Assembly: GCA_021613535.1 (NCBI GenBank)
Contig: CP075492.1
Span: 15,872,001 to 15,936,000 of the forward strand
Direction: 5' to 3'
Length of the DNA stretch: 64,000 nucleotides
Origin: Adineta vaga
Lineage: Eukaryota > Rotifera
Numbering within the stretch: position 1 is the stretch's first letter; each line of letters opens with the position of its first letter. This document shows positions 10,910-22,485 of the stretch, piece after piece. The notes under the pieces are model-generated. The model did no database searches, was not told where the DNA came from, and saw only the letters and a program-made list of their open reading frames with translations. The position numbers and the translations under genes were made by a program.

Positions 10910-12561
10910 TTATTTCATAAAAGGAAAATATCGATAGAAGTTCTCCGAATGAACAATTTGTTGATAGAAACCAAAAGAATTTAATTGAGCACAATTTCGC
11001 CGAGTTGTATCACGTGTAAAATTTTCATTAACAATTTGTACGTGTTCATAGGATATTGTTAAACGAAATAATCGAGGTAATCGAGTATTTGTGTCAACCA
11101 AAAATTGTTCTGAATAATCTAAATAACTGATCAAAAAGTCTAGTTTGTTAAGATAAGAAAATTCAATAATCGTTGATTGATTTAAATGTTTATATTCTTG
11201 TGCTTTTTCATTGCAAATACACAGTTAAGTAAGATATGGAAAAAATTGATGTTCAAATGGACAATCCATATCCATTAAGGTCAAAGATCGAACATTTGGA
11301 ATTAAACCACCTGGAAAATGTGAACTGAAATAAAGAGTTTCATTGATTGTATATGGAAGAGAAAAGCTATGAGATTGTACACATCCATATAGATCATATT
11401 CGATATAAGATATGACTTGGCCATATTTTCGATCATTGAATGACTTTTGTAATTCATCATTTGTTTGTTCATCTGATCGAAGGGAAGTTTTTATTTCAAA
11501 ATTAAATCTTTGGAGTTGTGGCATATAAAAAAAGATTTGATTTTTGAAATGAAAACCTTCGATAACTGTTGAAGTTCGATCAATAGACAAACATAATGTC
11601 AATATTTCGAGAGAAATCATTCGTTGTAGAAGCGGTAAAATAGAATTATCATATTCTGATGTTGTTTTCGATGAAGTTAATGAAAAACATCGAAGATTAT
11701 GTAAGACCTGCAAAGTAAAGTTAAATAATGAACATTTCTCTTGAGATATGTTTACCTTATTTTCAATAGCGAATATTGCAGATTGAATTTTATAAATACG
11801 AACGATAAATTTACGTAGATAAATCAATCGACCATAAAGAAGATGTAAACAATCATCTAATGTATCAACGTCGATACTTAAATTCACAATATTTTGTAGA
11901 AAAGAATTCGTTTGACATGACTCATCAATAGTCAAATGTGCATATCGACGCCAAAAACCATGGCAAGTGAAAGTGAAATCACTTAAATTTGAAAATATGG
12001 AAGAAATAAATGCATAGAGATTCTCATTGCCATTAATAAGTAAGACTTTCAATTTGGAATCATCAACTGAAACATTCAAATGTGTTATTTTTTGTTTGAA
12101 AAGATCCAGAAATGGTGATTTATATCTCAATTCAATTGAATAAAAATATTTTCATACCAATAAAATAATGTCTTGTTGATTGATGGCCAAAATTGACAAG
12201 GATCAATTTGTGTAGATGAGGATATTGACCTGTACATAGAATACGCTCCATCGAATACGGCTCAGGCGTTAAACATTCGATATTTTCCTGTATTTCTAGT
12301 AAAAAAAGAAGCACAAAGTCGATTTAATAAAGAATCGGATAATGAACAATAATTTTGATTAGAATCTTTATCAATAAGTTCAATCGAACGAGTATAATTG
12401 ATGTCACTGATTAATCTATTGAATCTTTTATTAACACCAATAAATGAGTAAAATAAATGAAGATTGGAAAGTTTATTCCAAATTAAAATTACAAGTTCAT
12501 CGGGTAAATCTTCTAGAGAAACCATTTCAACTGATTCAAATTTATTCAATAATGATACCAT
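10910..12561 (-). pseudogene. F-box protein gene with frameshift and stop
   Basis: The minus-strand product begins at 12561 with an F-box (LEDLPDELVILIWNKLSN, about residues 16-33), which normally binds Skp1 in SCF ubiquitin ligases. A Leu-rich substrate-side region follows down to 10912. A real 48-nt GT-AG intron is visible at 11708-11755 (IENK joined to VLHNLRCF). The gene is broken: the frame changes near the T-run at about 12308, the link near 12110-12165 is not clean, and an in-frame TAA occurs at about 11225 before the last block (SYLDYSEQFLVD to PFMK). Large F-box families of this layout occur in bdelloids. It could be a recent pseudogene; homopolymer sequencing error could explain the first shift but not the TAA. 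Confidence 0.75.
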
Positions 12562-12694
12562 TTATACAAAGTATGCCAAGAAAAAGCATCAACAAATTAG
12601 GAATAAACAAATTGAAAAGAATGACATTCTGTTATCGGTCGAAAGGTCATGCAATGAACTTGTCTGCTGTGAACCAGAATTCTCGTCAATGATT

Positions 12695-12742
12695 TGAGGG
12701 TGTGGATGTGATTAATATGTAAAGATGATACCCACACCCTCA
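12695..12742. repeat. telomere-like inverted repeat (hairpin)
   Basis: Arms TGAGGGTGTGG (12695-12705) and CCCACACCCTCA (12731-12742) are perfect reverse complements over 11 bp and are separated by about 25 bp. The arms resemble the TGTGGG telomere repeat known from bdelloids. Confidence 0.8.
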
Positions 12743-12918
12743 TAGATCTATGATATTTCTATAGTTATATTATAAGTCGAATCAGACATCTATTCCAAAA
12801 ATGTTATCATTAATATAAATTTTATCATATTGTTCAAAAACAATATTATTAACAAAGCAACATAATCGATAGAAAGCAGAAAATTAGAATGATCATTTCA
12901 TGTTAGTTCGTAATATAA

Positions 12919-13290
12919 CTAAAACTTGATTGATATCATCGCAAAGTTGTCAAATGCTATGTTACAAAACAATACGATCACCAACAATATTAATATAGGT
13001 ACTAATATTTGTGGTCCATGCGATGATCCACTTGTGCTTGTGCTTGTGTGGGTACTATTACATAAATGTCGAATGAGACTATTCTCAGCAGGACACCCTG
13101 TGGGATATTTATTAATACACGATGGTCTCGTACATGAGGAACAATCTGCTACATCAATGATTGGTTGATTCACTGGAGTACAATTAAATTGCCATAAAGT
13201 GGTGATACAACAAGCACATCGACAATCGAAGCTATAGGATAGAGATAAGCAAACCATAATGATTGCAATTGATAAAATAATGAATTTCAT
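12919..13290 (-). CDS. small secreted/membrane Cys-rich protein
   Basis: ORF of 123 residues with a strong signal peptide (about 1-20), then an extracellular stretch of about 60 residues with a CRCACC cluster near its start and further single cysteines (about ten in all), an Ser/Thr-rich linker (STHTSTSTSGSS), and a hydrophobic C-terminal segment (about residues 93-112) followed by a short tail. The layout suggests a small type I membrane or GPI-linked protein stabilised by disulfides. I do not recognise the family. The hydrophobic end could alternatively be an anchor signal. It is isolated, with no partner gene visible next to it. Confidence 0.55.
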   Translation of the reverse strand: MKFIILSIAIIMVCLSLSYSFDCRCACCITTLWQFNCTPVNQPIIDVADCSSCTRPSCINKYPTGCPAENSLIRHLCNSTHTSTSTSGSSHGPQILVPILILLVIVLFCNIAFDNFAMISIKF

Positions 13291-14137
13291 TTTATCTAAA
13301 TATTAAACGAATAGAATTTAAATGATTTGTTAAAACAAGAGAGTCATAATAATACTACGAATGCTACTTTATTTTAATTCTCGATTATAATAAAAAAAAG
13401 AAGAAGATATTCTTCTCTTTATAAATAAATGACAAATGTGTATCAATATAAAACAAAAATGAGTAAAGATAAACTTTACAAGATTATTTCTATCAGGGGT
13501 GGATGAAAAAATAGTTACCCAATCACTCACGATAGTTACCATATATTGTCCTTCATTGACAGAACGAAAAAATGACTATTTTTTTCATCTACTTCTATTC
13601 ATTTCGTATAGTATATTTGTCTAAGGATAGAATTCATAACTAAGCACATATATCGTATTCTTCGTCGATTAACTTGCATTTTAGAATAAAAATTAAAATC
13701 AATATTATGAAGATTCGAAAACAAAAATTTCGAATGAAATCTTAAGAAGAAACGATAAAATCAGTACATTGATATTCGTATCTATACTTTCAACAGACAG
13801 TCAAATACAATCATTTATTCAAATGAAAAACAACACAGTTGGTATAGACGCAAAGGTCCCAAACAGAGAGAAAAATGATCCAATGATCAGCATTTTCAAT
13901 AAGACTCTGAAATAAAGTGCCACTATAGATACTTTAAAATCGTTGATAAAGTATCATAAATCAAATATTTCATATGTGAACACAAGAGAATACTATTTCC
14001 ACCCTTTAATAAAAAAATTTGTTCATACAAAAAAAAGAACAATAGGAAATATCAAAATGAACTCATAGATGAAGATAAAGTGGAAAATATATCGTACTCA
14101 GTACAAATCATAAACTAGTTTTCTGAATCCTTATTTA
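13291..14137. other. intergenic spacer
   Basis: AT-rich and stop-rich. No gene, RNA or clear repeat is recognised apart from poly-A/T runs. Confidence 0.5.
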
Positions 14138-14290
14138 CTATTCAACATGTATATCGACACAATCGGTACGAAACCACAAAGGAACAATCATCAATACATC
14201 GAGTGTTTCAATAGCAATTCCAGCACGTCCATTAGTTTGCATACGATTTGCAATTGTATAACCACATTCGCATTCAGCTGAATTTATTGG
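14138..14290 (-). CDS. possible terminal exon of an unrecognised gene
   Basis: A minus-strand frame ending at a TAG (14138-14140) reads AECECGYTIANRMQTNGRAG and continues to WFRTDCVDIHVE. It is preceded by a plausible acceptor (AATTCAG). The composition is protein-like, with a CEC motif, but no family is recognised and upstream exons are not identified. It might belong with the CxxC gene at 15314-15968 on the same strand, or be a relic. Confidence 0.3.
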   Translation of the reverse strand, partial: PINSAECECGYTIANRMQTNGRAGIAIETLDVLMIVPLWFRTDCVDIHVE

Positions 14291-14620
14291 CGATATCAAA
14301 TAAATTGATAACAGTCATCAACAACTTTTCTCCATAAAATAAAAAATTTCCCGAAGTTTCTTCGAGAATTTTTGTGTTGATCAAGGAACGCAAATTTTAA
14401 TTGAAGATAATTAAGTTCTTGTCGATCATAAAAAGATAGTAACTTCTGTTGTATATTTTATTAAATAATCAGGTTCAAACAAAACGATAAAACATTCTTG
14501 TGTTTTACATGGTTTAAATCTTTTTGTAAAAAACATTCAGCATGAAGTTTTAAATCGATCCTCGACAACAATTTGAAAAGCACCAAATGAATATAGTTAG
14601 TTTTGATTGAATCAATATAA

Positions 14621-15109
14621 TCAGTTAATGAAGAACCTAGCGTAGGTTCTTGCTTGTCTTTTTCAAAGGTCTACAGGCTAATGTCCAGGATTCAAAATAC
14701 AAGACCACTCTATATGCTCACGATGTTTTACAAAAGAAAGTTGAGAATGCAGGCGAAGTGGATACGCCAAAAGAATGGGGTGATCAGCAGGATGGACTGC
14801 AAATTAGTTGAAGTCAGTAGAACTGATCCTGAATTTATTCGCATTGAGATACGTATGGATAATGGTGAATATGGGTTTGATATGACTTTTAGTATCCATG
14901 GTATGTGGGAAAATGGATTATATTTCGCTAAGAATGCATTTTATTCATGTCCGAGTGATACAAATTTACGTCGACCACCGAAAAAGAGTGAATCAGCATC
15001 TGGTCTACGGTATAACAGTGTGTCAGGTGATACTGGTGGTAGTAAAGTTTATATAATCTACGGAAATCGTGTGGCTTATCCTACTTATTTAATTACATTT
15101 ACTCCATAA
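14621..15109 (+). CDS. PARP-like ADP-ribosyltransferase domain, key residues missing
   Basis: The open frame runs from 14621 to a TAA at 15107-15109 without a convincing ATG at its left end; the first in-frame ATG is at 14681, so the 5' part is absent or on another exon. The PARP catalytic fold is recognised from FDMTFS..GMWENGLYFAKNAFYS and from YNSVSGDTGGSKVYIIYGN followed by AYPTYLI. In active PARPs a His-Gly-Thr strand precedes this, and H-Y-E form the triad. Here the Tyr of GLYFA is kept, but the HGT segment is replaced by KLVEVSRTD, and Thr occupies the position where relatives have Glu (AYPEYLI type). It may be a mono-ADP-ribosyltransferase relic, a pseudo-enzyme, or a decaying gene. 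Confidence 0.55.
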   Translation, partial: SVNEEPSVGSCLSFSKVYRLMSRIQNTRPLYMLTMFYKRKLRMQAKWIRQKNGVISRMDCKLVEVSRTDPEFIRIEIRMDNGEYGFDMTFSIHGMWENGLYFAKNAFYSCPSDTNLRRPPKKSESASGLRYNSVSGDTGGSKVYIIYGNRVAYPTYLITFTP

Positions 15110-15313
15110 ATAGCAAACATTTTTCTTAACCTTTTCCCTTATTTTATTCGTACATTAAATCACAGATTACAACCATATTCCTAATATACACAGCTATACT
15201 CACAGAACTATACTATTTGAATAAAATTACATGCGGTATTGAAATTTAAACTTTTATGTATTTATTGACAAAAAAATCACGATTCAGAAATGAATGACGT
15301 TCAAAGCAGATAG

Positions 15314-15968
15314 TCAATGATGTGGTCTATCCGTGTATGCCTGACAATAAGTACACCAATAATTCATTGGAATTCCTGCATGAGTATTTCTAAAGAAAAA
15401 AAATCCCGATGCTATTTTAATGAAACAAAAATAGACGACTAACCTTGTTACTTCGTGCTTCACAATCGGCTATGAAAAACAAAGAAATGAAAGAAAGACA
15501 ATAGTTTTAATTGTATTAATTACCTTATATGGTTGCGAAGCCGGTTTTTCAAATTCATGACAAAATTCACAACGAATAGAAATATTTTTCATATCTTGAT
15601 AAGAGAAATCTCTATAAATTGGTTCATTCTGTACGTATACTTTTCTTGATGAATTAGCAAACGAATTTTCCTACACAACAAGAAAACATTACAGTAATCA
15701 AAGAATTTCACCTGAAAATGATTTTACTTCAGGACAATATTCACATCGAAATGGTTCTTTAAAAGAAAAGAAAATCATACATTTCAACATATATATATGT
15801 ATATATATTATAAAGATATGAGCTATTTACTGATTTGTTGGATGGAATAATTGTTAGTCGTATTTGATCGTTGATTAGTCTGAATGAATACTCGTATAAC
15901 ATTACTCTTGGATTAAATAGAAGTAAACATACATAATTTCGATAATAGTTGTAATGGCTATTGCTCAT
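15314..15968 (-). CDS. candidate multi-exon CxxC (zinc-ribbon-like) protein
   Basis: Minus-strand blocks in order: an N-terminal exon from the ATG at 15968 (about 45 residues); a small block with FRCEYCPE; a block at about 15525-15675 with NISIRCEFCHEF; and a last block with NYWCTYCQAYTDRP ending at a TGA (15314-15316). GT-AG-like junctions of about 50-70 nt separate them, though one junction phase does not fit cleanly. The three CxxC pairs suggest metal binding. The family is not recognised. Exon borders are approximate. Confidence 0.4.
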
Positions 15969-16669
15969 TTTGTTAAGTAATGAAGAGATTGTTGGATGAT
16001 ATTTGATTTACTTTAAACTTTTTTAATATTGTTGATGCAACTTCTTTTTTGTTTCTTATCAAAATATGTGAAAACGACTCTTATGTTGTCGTATTCTTAC
16101 CAATAGATGACATTTTATCTTGAGAAACGAAGGGTTTTTTCCCTTTGTATCTCATAGTATAGATGCATCAATGCAACGTCATCGTCAAAAATATTAAATC
16201 TACTAAGAACAAGCGTGTCAGTGTGAGGATGTAAATTGCGATATTCGTAAATCCCGGTAAAACGTCATAATTAGCGAGACCAAATGAATAAATTTGAAGA
16301 ATTTGGAATCTTTCTAGCGATTTTGTTATCTGACACACATATTTTGTCGCTAATAGAGGTATTATAAAACTAAGATTGCATTCTATTAAATCGATCTCTC
16401 AGTATGAGAATATATTCTCTGTCTAATTAGTATGAGAAAAATTTAATTTATCTTTTTCAAGTGGTCGTCATCATCAACATTGTATTATATGTATGGATTT
16501 ATCTTATGATCATTCCTCATCAAGCAGCAGAATATCTAGGTAATTTGGAGTGTGTGTGTGTTTAGCAAATTGAGTACTACACTTTCAAGTTATCTTCACT
16601 TTGTCCAGTTATATAATTACAAATGATCAACCAAATCTATATCCAGATGCATACTGAAATCCTATTGCT
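15969..16669. other. intergenic spacer
   Basis: AT-rich DNA with a short GT microsatellite near 16550. No gene is recognised. Confidence 0.5.
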
Positions 16670-16759
16670 ATGACATTTGTTACAAACACAATAATAATCG
16701 ATTTGGTCACATACGTGCTCTTTGTCGATAGAAATAAGTCAAGAAAAGATTGGTTTGAC

Positions 16760-17160
16760 CAAGACTACCTTTATGTAAGTACGAGTGCACCGATAATTGT
16801 TGCGGGTGATGGCAGTTCTGAATTAACTTCTGATGAACTCTATCAACCTCGCGGAATTTTTGTCGACACTAATTTTGATCTATATGTTGCAGATTGCTAT
16901 AAAGGTCAGGTTAGATTGTTTCATCGAGGGCAGACAAAAGGAATAACATCTTTGGCTGATAAAACAATGTTTCACATCACTCTTTTGTGTCCAACGAGTG
17001 TCTTTCTTGATGCAAATAAAGATCTGTTCACAGTAGATTCTGCTAATAGTCGAAGTATTTGAATGCGTGATCGGTTGCTCAGATCTTCATGATTCAAAAT
17101 CTCATCACTTGGAAACACCAACAGCTGCTGCTTTCGATAACTTTAACACAGATGAGTGAG
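16760..17160 (+). pseudogene. NHL-repeat protein fragment, frameshifted
   Basis: A frame from about 16770 encodes NHL blades: QPRGIFVDTNFDLYVADCYK, then CPTSVFLDANKDLFTVDSAN. It stops at 17060-17062. Another frame continues with VFECVIGCSDLH and TPTAAAFDNFNTDE, matching the usual continuation of bdelloid NHL proteins, so a frameshift lies near 17050. No signal peptide exon is found upstream. It is likely a decayed relative of the NHL gene at 19877-21120. Confidence 0.6.
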
Positions 17161-17596
17161 TATGGATGTTGTTTTGTATACGACAAACGGCGACAGAAAG
17201 AAAGCAAAACAAGTCAATGTATCAAGTTCAGAGTATTTTTTATACGTGACTGATTGTTAGTATCATCGAACTATAGGAGGACGTTCCTTGTGTTTAATAC
17301 AACCAAAAATGTTTTTTACATGATTAAGTTCTATTCTTTTACGAACAGAATCAAGGATCCGTCTACATCTATCTAATAGAATAGGAAAAGAAGACACACT
17401 TTGTTGACTTTTCTCAAACAGATACGACACCACTCATCCAGTCGCTCAGGAGAGATGATATTGACTTTAAGATTGCGCATATCAGCCTATAATACGAACG
17501 AACGAACAAAAGAAAAAAGCACATGTGTTATTCATTGTTATATAAAGACGCATTATTTCTTTTCATTCTAGTTGATAAAGTAAAAAGCAAAACTAA
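17063..17596. other. spacer upstream of the P450
   Basis: After the NHL relic (to about 17160) this stretch shows no gene. It must hold the P450 promoter; no specific element is identified. Confidence 0.4.
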
Positions 17597-19357
17597 ATGT
17601 TGTTTTTACCCATTATTCTATTTTGTGTATTAATTAGTCTTATAATTTATTACGTTTTTCAATTGCAACAACGTTATGAATACTTCCATCGGCGTAATAT
17701 TCCTACACCACCTTTCCGTTTTTTCTTTGGTCATCTTAAAACGTTATGGAATGTTGCATCATTTCATCGTCAACTTGAAAATTGGACAAAACAATATGGA
17801 AAAATCTATGGAATATATCAAGGGGCTATTCCTACTTTAGTTGTGAGTGATGCCGATTTTCTTCAAGAAGTTTTTGTCAAACAATTCGTGATTTTTTCGG
17901 GACGACGAGAAATTCTTTCGGCTAATAAAATTAAAAACGTATTCTCTTCACGAGGTGCAATGTGGCGTCGACATCGTCATGTAATAAATCCAACGTTTTC
18001 CGCAACAAAACTCAAAATGATGAGTCCACTTATCAATGGATGTATTACGAATGTTATGGGAAAATTAATCGATCATGCTAAAAATGGTAATGATTTCAAT
18101 ATCTATATGTATTATAAAAGAATGACAATGGATGTTATATGTAAGTATATGTTTACCGTTGTGATATTTCTCTAAACAATGGTATCATTTGTACAGGTCG
18201 ATGTGCTTTTGGAATTGATACTGATTTTCAAAATGATCCGAATAATATATATTTCAAAAAGGTAGAAGAACTCTTTGTTCGTAGTATTAGATCACGTAAT
18301 TTTTTCAAAATTTCTCAAATGATACCTGCTATGGCGTATATCATTGCGAAAGGTGTTTTGCTCATTAATTCTGCAGTAGCATTCATCAATATGCATATTT
18401 TACCATTGATAACAAAGAAAGAATTACATGAATTACCAAATCTGTGGCTTCTCAAACGATTACATCCAATTATCGAGCAAAGACAACAGACATCTACTTC
18501 ACGAGTCGATGTTCTACAACTAATGTTACAAGTAATGACCGATGAAGAAATTCATGTCAGTATGATTTAATAGCTTTAGAAAATTACTAATTTAGATGAA
18601 TTTCAATTTTCTAGGATGAAATACAGGATAGTAGTAAGGCTAATTATAGATTAACTCGAAACGAAATTGTTAGTAATATCGTTGTTTTCATGGCTGCTGG
18701 ATATGAAACAACATCTACTGCATTAGCCTGTGCAACATATGAACTTGCTACACATCCCGAAGTTCTTCAGAAACTTCAGACTGAAATCGATCAACTTCCA
18801 TTGAGCGATGAAAATGGAATAGATGAAGAAAGCAAACGATATCCAGATTATGATGTTGTTGCACAGATGCCTTATATGGATATGTTTGTTTCGGAAGTTT
18901 TAAGAATGTATCCAATTGCTGTTGGAGCCGTTCAAAGAATTGCTTCCGAAGATACGATAGTACAAGGAATTCAAATCGAAAAAGGTAATGATAGATTTTT
19001 TTATTAATGTTACAAGCACATTTCACTTGCTTCTTTATAGATACAATAGTCTATGCGGATATGTATTCTGTTCATTTTGATCGTGAACTTTGGGGTCCAG
19101 AAGATCCCTATATCTTCTATCCTGAACGTCATGCAATCAAACGTCATCCCATGGCCTATCTACCATTTGGAGCGGGACCACGACATTGTATTGGTATGCG
19201 ATTTGCATTGATCGAAATGAAAATTTTATTAGTAAGATTACTTCGTGAATATTCTATTCTACCTGGTGAACATCTCGAAAATAAATTTAATATTCGTGAA
19301 CGAACTGTCATCGCACCAGAAGAAGTTTGGGTGAAACTTGTACCAAGAAATACTTGA
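17597..19357 (+). CDS. cytochrome P450, CYP3-clan-like
   Basis: Four exons: 17597-18140, 18197-18555, 18615-18984 and 19041-19357, with GT-AG introns of 56-59 nt. The spliced CDS is 1590 nt, 529 residues, a normal P450 length. The N-terminus is a membrane anchor (about residues 2-24) followed by a Pro-rich hinge (IPTPPFRFFFGH). The I-helix oxygen-binding motif is AAGYETTS, the K-helix ExxR is EVLR in SEVLRMYP, and the heme-binding loop is FGAGPRHCIGMRFA with the cysteine ligand. These place it in the microsomal P450s, with CYP3/thromboxane-synthase-like style. It likely oxidises xenobiotic or lipid substrates at the ER using NADPH-P450 reductase. All key motifs are intact. Confidence 0.93.
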
Positions 19358-19876
19358 AAGTGGATGTAACAAATAAGATTAGAATAGTTTTTTCTAGAAA
19401 TGATCGAGAATGTGGATTAGTCATTAACAATTACATTGATAGTGAATAGAAATTTATTTTTTATGTATAATAAAAGCAACAATGTGTATAAGAATATAAG
19501 AAAAAGAAAAGTAAATTCGATTGCGGCGATAACTTGATTATTATTTATTAAAAGTCTAATTTTTAATATATAGAATATAGAATCCCAACGTAAAAGCAAC
19601 TGATTTGATCAATAATTGTTCATCTAAAATATTTCCTATAAATTATCAATCTATTCAAAATAATCCATGTTTGGTTGTTTCAAATGTAAAAGATGCACTA
19701 TTTGATCGAGAAACTGTTGTTGAAATAATGGACGATTGTTGTGCTACAATATATAAGAGAAAGTATTGATTTGTTCCGTAGAGTGTATCATTAGTTGTTG
19801 TAAATAGATGTGATGTGATAAATGAGGAAACAGAGATAGCAATTATTGATGATTATTCATTACCTTTATTTGTTGA
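19358..19876. other. spacer with possible short coding relic
   Basis: AT-rich. A plus-strand frame at about 19620-19768 (no ATG) reads PCLVVSNVKDALFDRE and ends at TGA. It looks protein-like but is not recognised. Confidence 0.3.
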
Positions 19877-21120
19877 CTACGTTGTAATGATTGAGGTGAG
19901 AAATTTTGAGAGTGTCATCGTCGTTTGACGGATAGCTGTACTTTCTTCTGAAAAGATTGAATAAAAAGAAACGTCGAGTAATGTTGAACACAAATTCTTA
20001 CCATTTTTTACTATTGAAAATGCAGTTGTTTCAACTGTTCTTTGCGTTGAGATAGACACTAAACAGTTACATTCATTTTTTTAATTTCACTTTTCTATCG
20101 CGTTCTGTAAAAGAATTGGTAAGAAAGCTCGATAGTTGACTTACAACAAAAATTGCTTTTAAGAGTAAATTTTTGAATTCGATTATTTCCTTTGTCAGTA
20201 ACAAATATACTTCCATAAGTATCGAAACCAATAATTTGTGGGTAATTCAATTGATTAGATGCTGATCCAACTCTTGAACGACTGATGATGCATTGAAATC
20301 CATTTGGTTCTGATCCAAGGATGCGATGATTTCCATAATCTGCAATATAGACATACCCATTGCCATCAAGGATAACACCTCTTGGTTCATTAAGTGTAAT
20401 TGATCCTGTTGCGCTTGTACCAGCGACCACTATTCCAGTTGATTGACCTGGTAGAAATTTGATAATTCTATGGTTCACGGAGTCTGCTAGATACAATTTG
20501 AATTCGATATCAATGAAAATTCCATAAGGTTGATTCAGTACATTCAATCCTGATCCAAAAGTATCAGTAATTCCAGCAATAGTTTTTGGCGCAGTTTGAT
20601 TATAGTTAAGTGACACTGTCACTACATTATATGACGGTCAAACATAGCACAGTAAAGTGTATTATTCAAATCTGTAAAGAGTCCTACACACTGACGACCA
20701 ATATTCATAGCATTAGTAGTTATATTACTGTCAACTGTATATTTGTTGACTTGCTTAGCAACATAACCATTATCACAGTAAATATCACCATTTAGTGTGG
20801 CATAGGTGGCTAATGGTATATTCAAACCAAAAATAACTGTTGAGGGATACATATTTCCACTATGCCAAACTAGAATATAGCCATTACCATACGGACCAGA
20901 ACCAGCTGCACTAATGTTCTCAAAATTAGTTCCACTACTGTTCCATGAGACATTTGAACAGAATTTTGGTTGATTATAAGAAACACCTAAATATTAGAGA
21001 ATTCTATACTCATTCTCTCTCTCTCTGTCTATTCACAATCTTACCGATAGTGGCAGCTAATGTCACAAATGAAAAGAATAACCACCAGTTGAGTACCATT
21101 TTATAGAATATCGATGTCAT
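19877..21120 (-). CDS. secreted NHL-repeat beta-propeller protein, one frameshift
   Basis: Minus-strand gene. Exon 1 (21120-21045) encodes a signal peptide (LNWWLFFSFVTLAATIG). A 58-nt GT-AG intron at 20987-21044 follows. The main exon encodes an N-terminal domain with PKFCSNVSWN, then NHL blades PYGIFIDIEFKLYLADSVNH, PRGVILDGNGYVYIADYGNH and IGFDTYGSIFVTDKGNNR. A Thr/Ser-rich tail (STQRTVETTAFS, then TAIRQTTMTLSKF) lies on two further exons, with the stop at 19877-19879. Around 20622-20635 the frame shifts (DRH followed by VVTVSL in another frame), so this allele looks broken unless it is an assembly error. NHL propellers bind proteins or ligands; the specific role is unknown. Confidence 0.7.
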
Positions 21121-21638
21121 TGTCGCTTCTGATATTTGATCTTACAGAATTCTGAACAGAAAGAATGATTCTAAATCAAAATTTATAGTTTATTTCTTGA
21201 AAATGTAATGAGAAGAGAAATAAGTTTTTCAATTACAAGAGTAAAACAAACATCTCTCATCTCTATTTTTTTCTTCCAGGAATATGTTCAATAGCGTAAA
21301 ATTGGCATCTAATAACTTATTTTAATGACTTTTTTTTACAAAACAACACTCTCGAAAATTGATTATGATAAGAATAAACAGTTTTGTATTTCACATATCG
21401 GAAATTGTGTAAAATATATCATGGAACTAAAATCTCATGATTTTGTGTTAATTGTAAAGAAGAAGAAAAAAACGAATTACATTGGAATCACCTTTCCAAA
21501 TGTGCCCACTAACTGTTTTGTTCTATTGAATTGAATTATCTATAATAATGAGAAACATGTCGTTTTAGTTTGTCACGTCTGCGAAAAGAAAAGAAATCAA
21601 GGAACGTTCTTTTATTTCTCTCTCAAATCGTTCCAATA
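21121..21638. other. spacer between divergent NHL and GPCR genes
   Basis: No gene recognised. A short plus-strand frame at 21325-21534 is AT- and Lys-rich and probably chance. Confidence 0.4.
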
Positions 21639-21903
21639 ATGGTATCAAACATCGTTGCATTTTATTCCTATCTTATTTTTCTAATTCCATCTCTATTTTG
21701 TACATTCTTTATTCTCTCTCATCTTCTATTTGATCGAACATTACGACATGCTCTTCATAATCATGTAATTATCGTAGTTTTATTCATTGTTATTATCTAT
21801 GAAATAACAATCTATCCATGGATGTTATATTATTATTATTATTATTATCAAAGTCAATCGAATATTTCATGTACGATTCGAACATTTCTTGATTGGGATC
21901 TTT

Positions 21904-21908
21904 ATATA
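21904..21908. repeat. 5-bp target-site duplication, left copy
   Basis: ATATA directly before the 5' LTR; the matching copy is at 30046-30050 directly after the 3' LTR. Five base pairs is usual for Ty3/gypsy integrases. Confidence 0.85.
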
Positions 21909-22191
21909 TGTTACAGGCGACACCTATCTCTTCATATTCTAGTCTTCTCTTTCTTTTCATTGATCTCGTCTTTCATCTCTCTCTCGACCTAGATCCTTTC
22001 TTTTGATGATATCATCTCTTTCTTCTCTTTATTCGTGATATATGTGTATTCACTTTTCTTTGTGTGATTATATATATATATATGTTTTTTTCTCAGTAAA
22101 GAAGAGAGAGAGAAGAGAGTGGTGTGACGTGTGTGTTTTTTTTACATTTTCTAAATAAACTACGAACAGAAACACATTTGTCTCTCTAATA
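21909..22191 (+). repeat. 5' LTR (283 bp)
   Basis: Starts TGTTACAGG and ends CTCTCTAATA; same length and sequence as 29763-30045, including the TA run and the homopolymers. It contains a TATATATATA stretch (about 22070-22082) and AATAAA (about 22154), plausible promoter and polyadenylation elements. The end is not the usual CA. Confidence 0.93.
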
Positions 22192-22193
22192 TT

Positions 22194-22211
22194 TGGTGCC
22201 GTGACCGGTTA
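22194..22211 (+). promoter_or_regulatory. primer-binding site
   Basis: TGGTGCCGTGACCGG lies 2 nt after the 5' LTR. TGG pairs with the CCA end of a tRNA, as expected for minus-strand priming. The tRNA identity cannot be decided here. Confidence 0.7.
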
Positions 22212-22280
22212 TTTTTATTATCCTCCGATAATAAAGATCTTACCGGAACTTAAATCATTCTTGAATAACAACACGTCCAA

Positions 22281-22286
22281 GTAAGT
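22281..22286 (+). promoter_or_regulatory. candidate splice donor in the element's leader
   Basis: A perfect GTAAGT preceded by CCAA lies between the primer site and gag. Together with the acceptor at 27945 it would make a subgenomic mRNA for the third ORF. Inferred from sequence only. Confidence 0.45.
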
Positions 22287-22485
22287 CACATAATAACTTC
22301 TCTCCCGTTTGCCATTTCAGCAAACCAAGAGGTATCCTTCGACGGAATAACCTGCTTCATTTACCATTACAACGGCGTATAGTTTAAGAAGTTCACATCT
22401 TGATCCGGAATATACCGGCGACATACTGACCAGCACATCGGAACGTATCTTTAAGAAGGTAACGCTACAATCACAAACAACTGAT

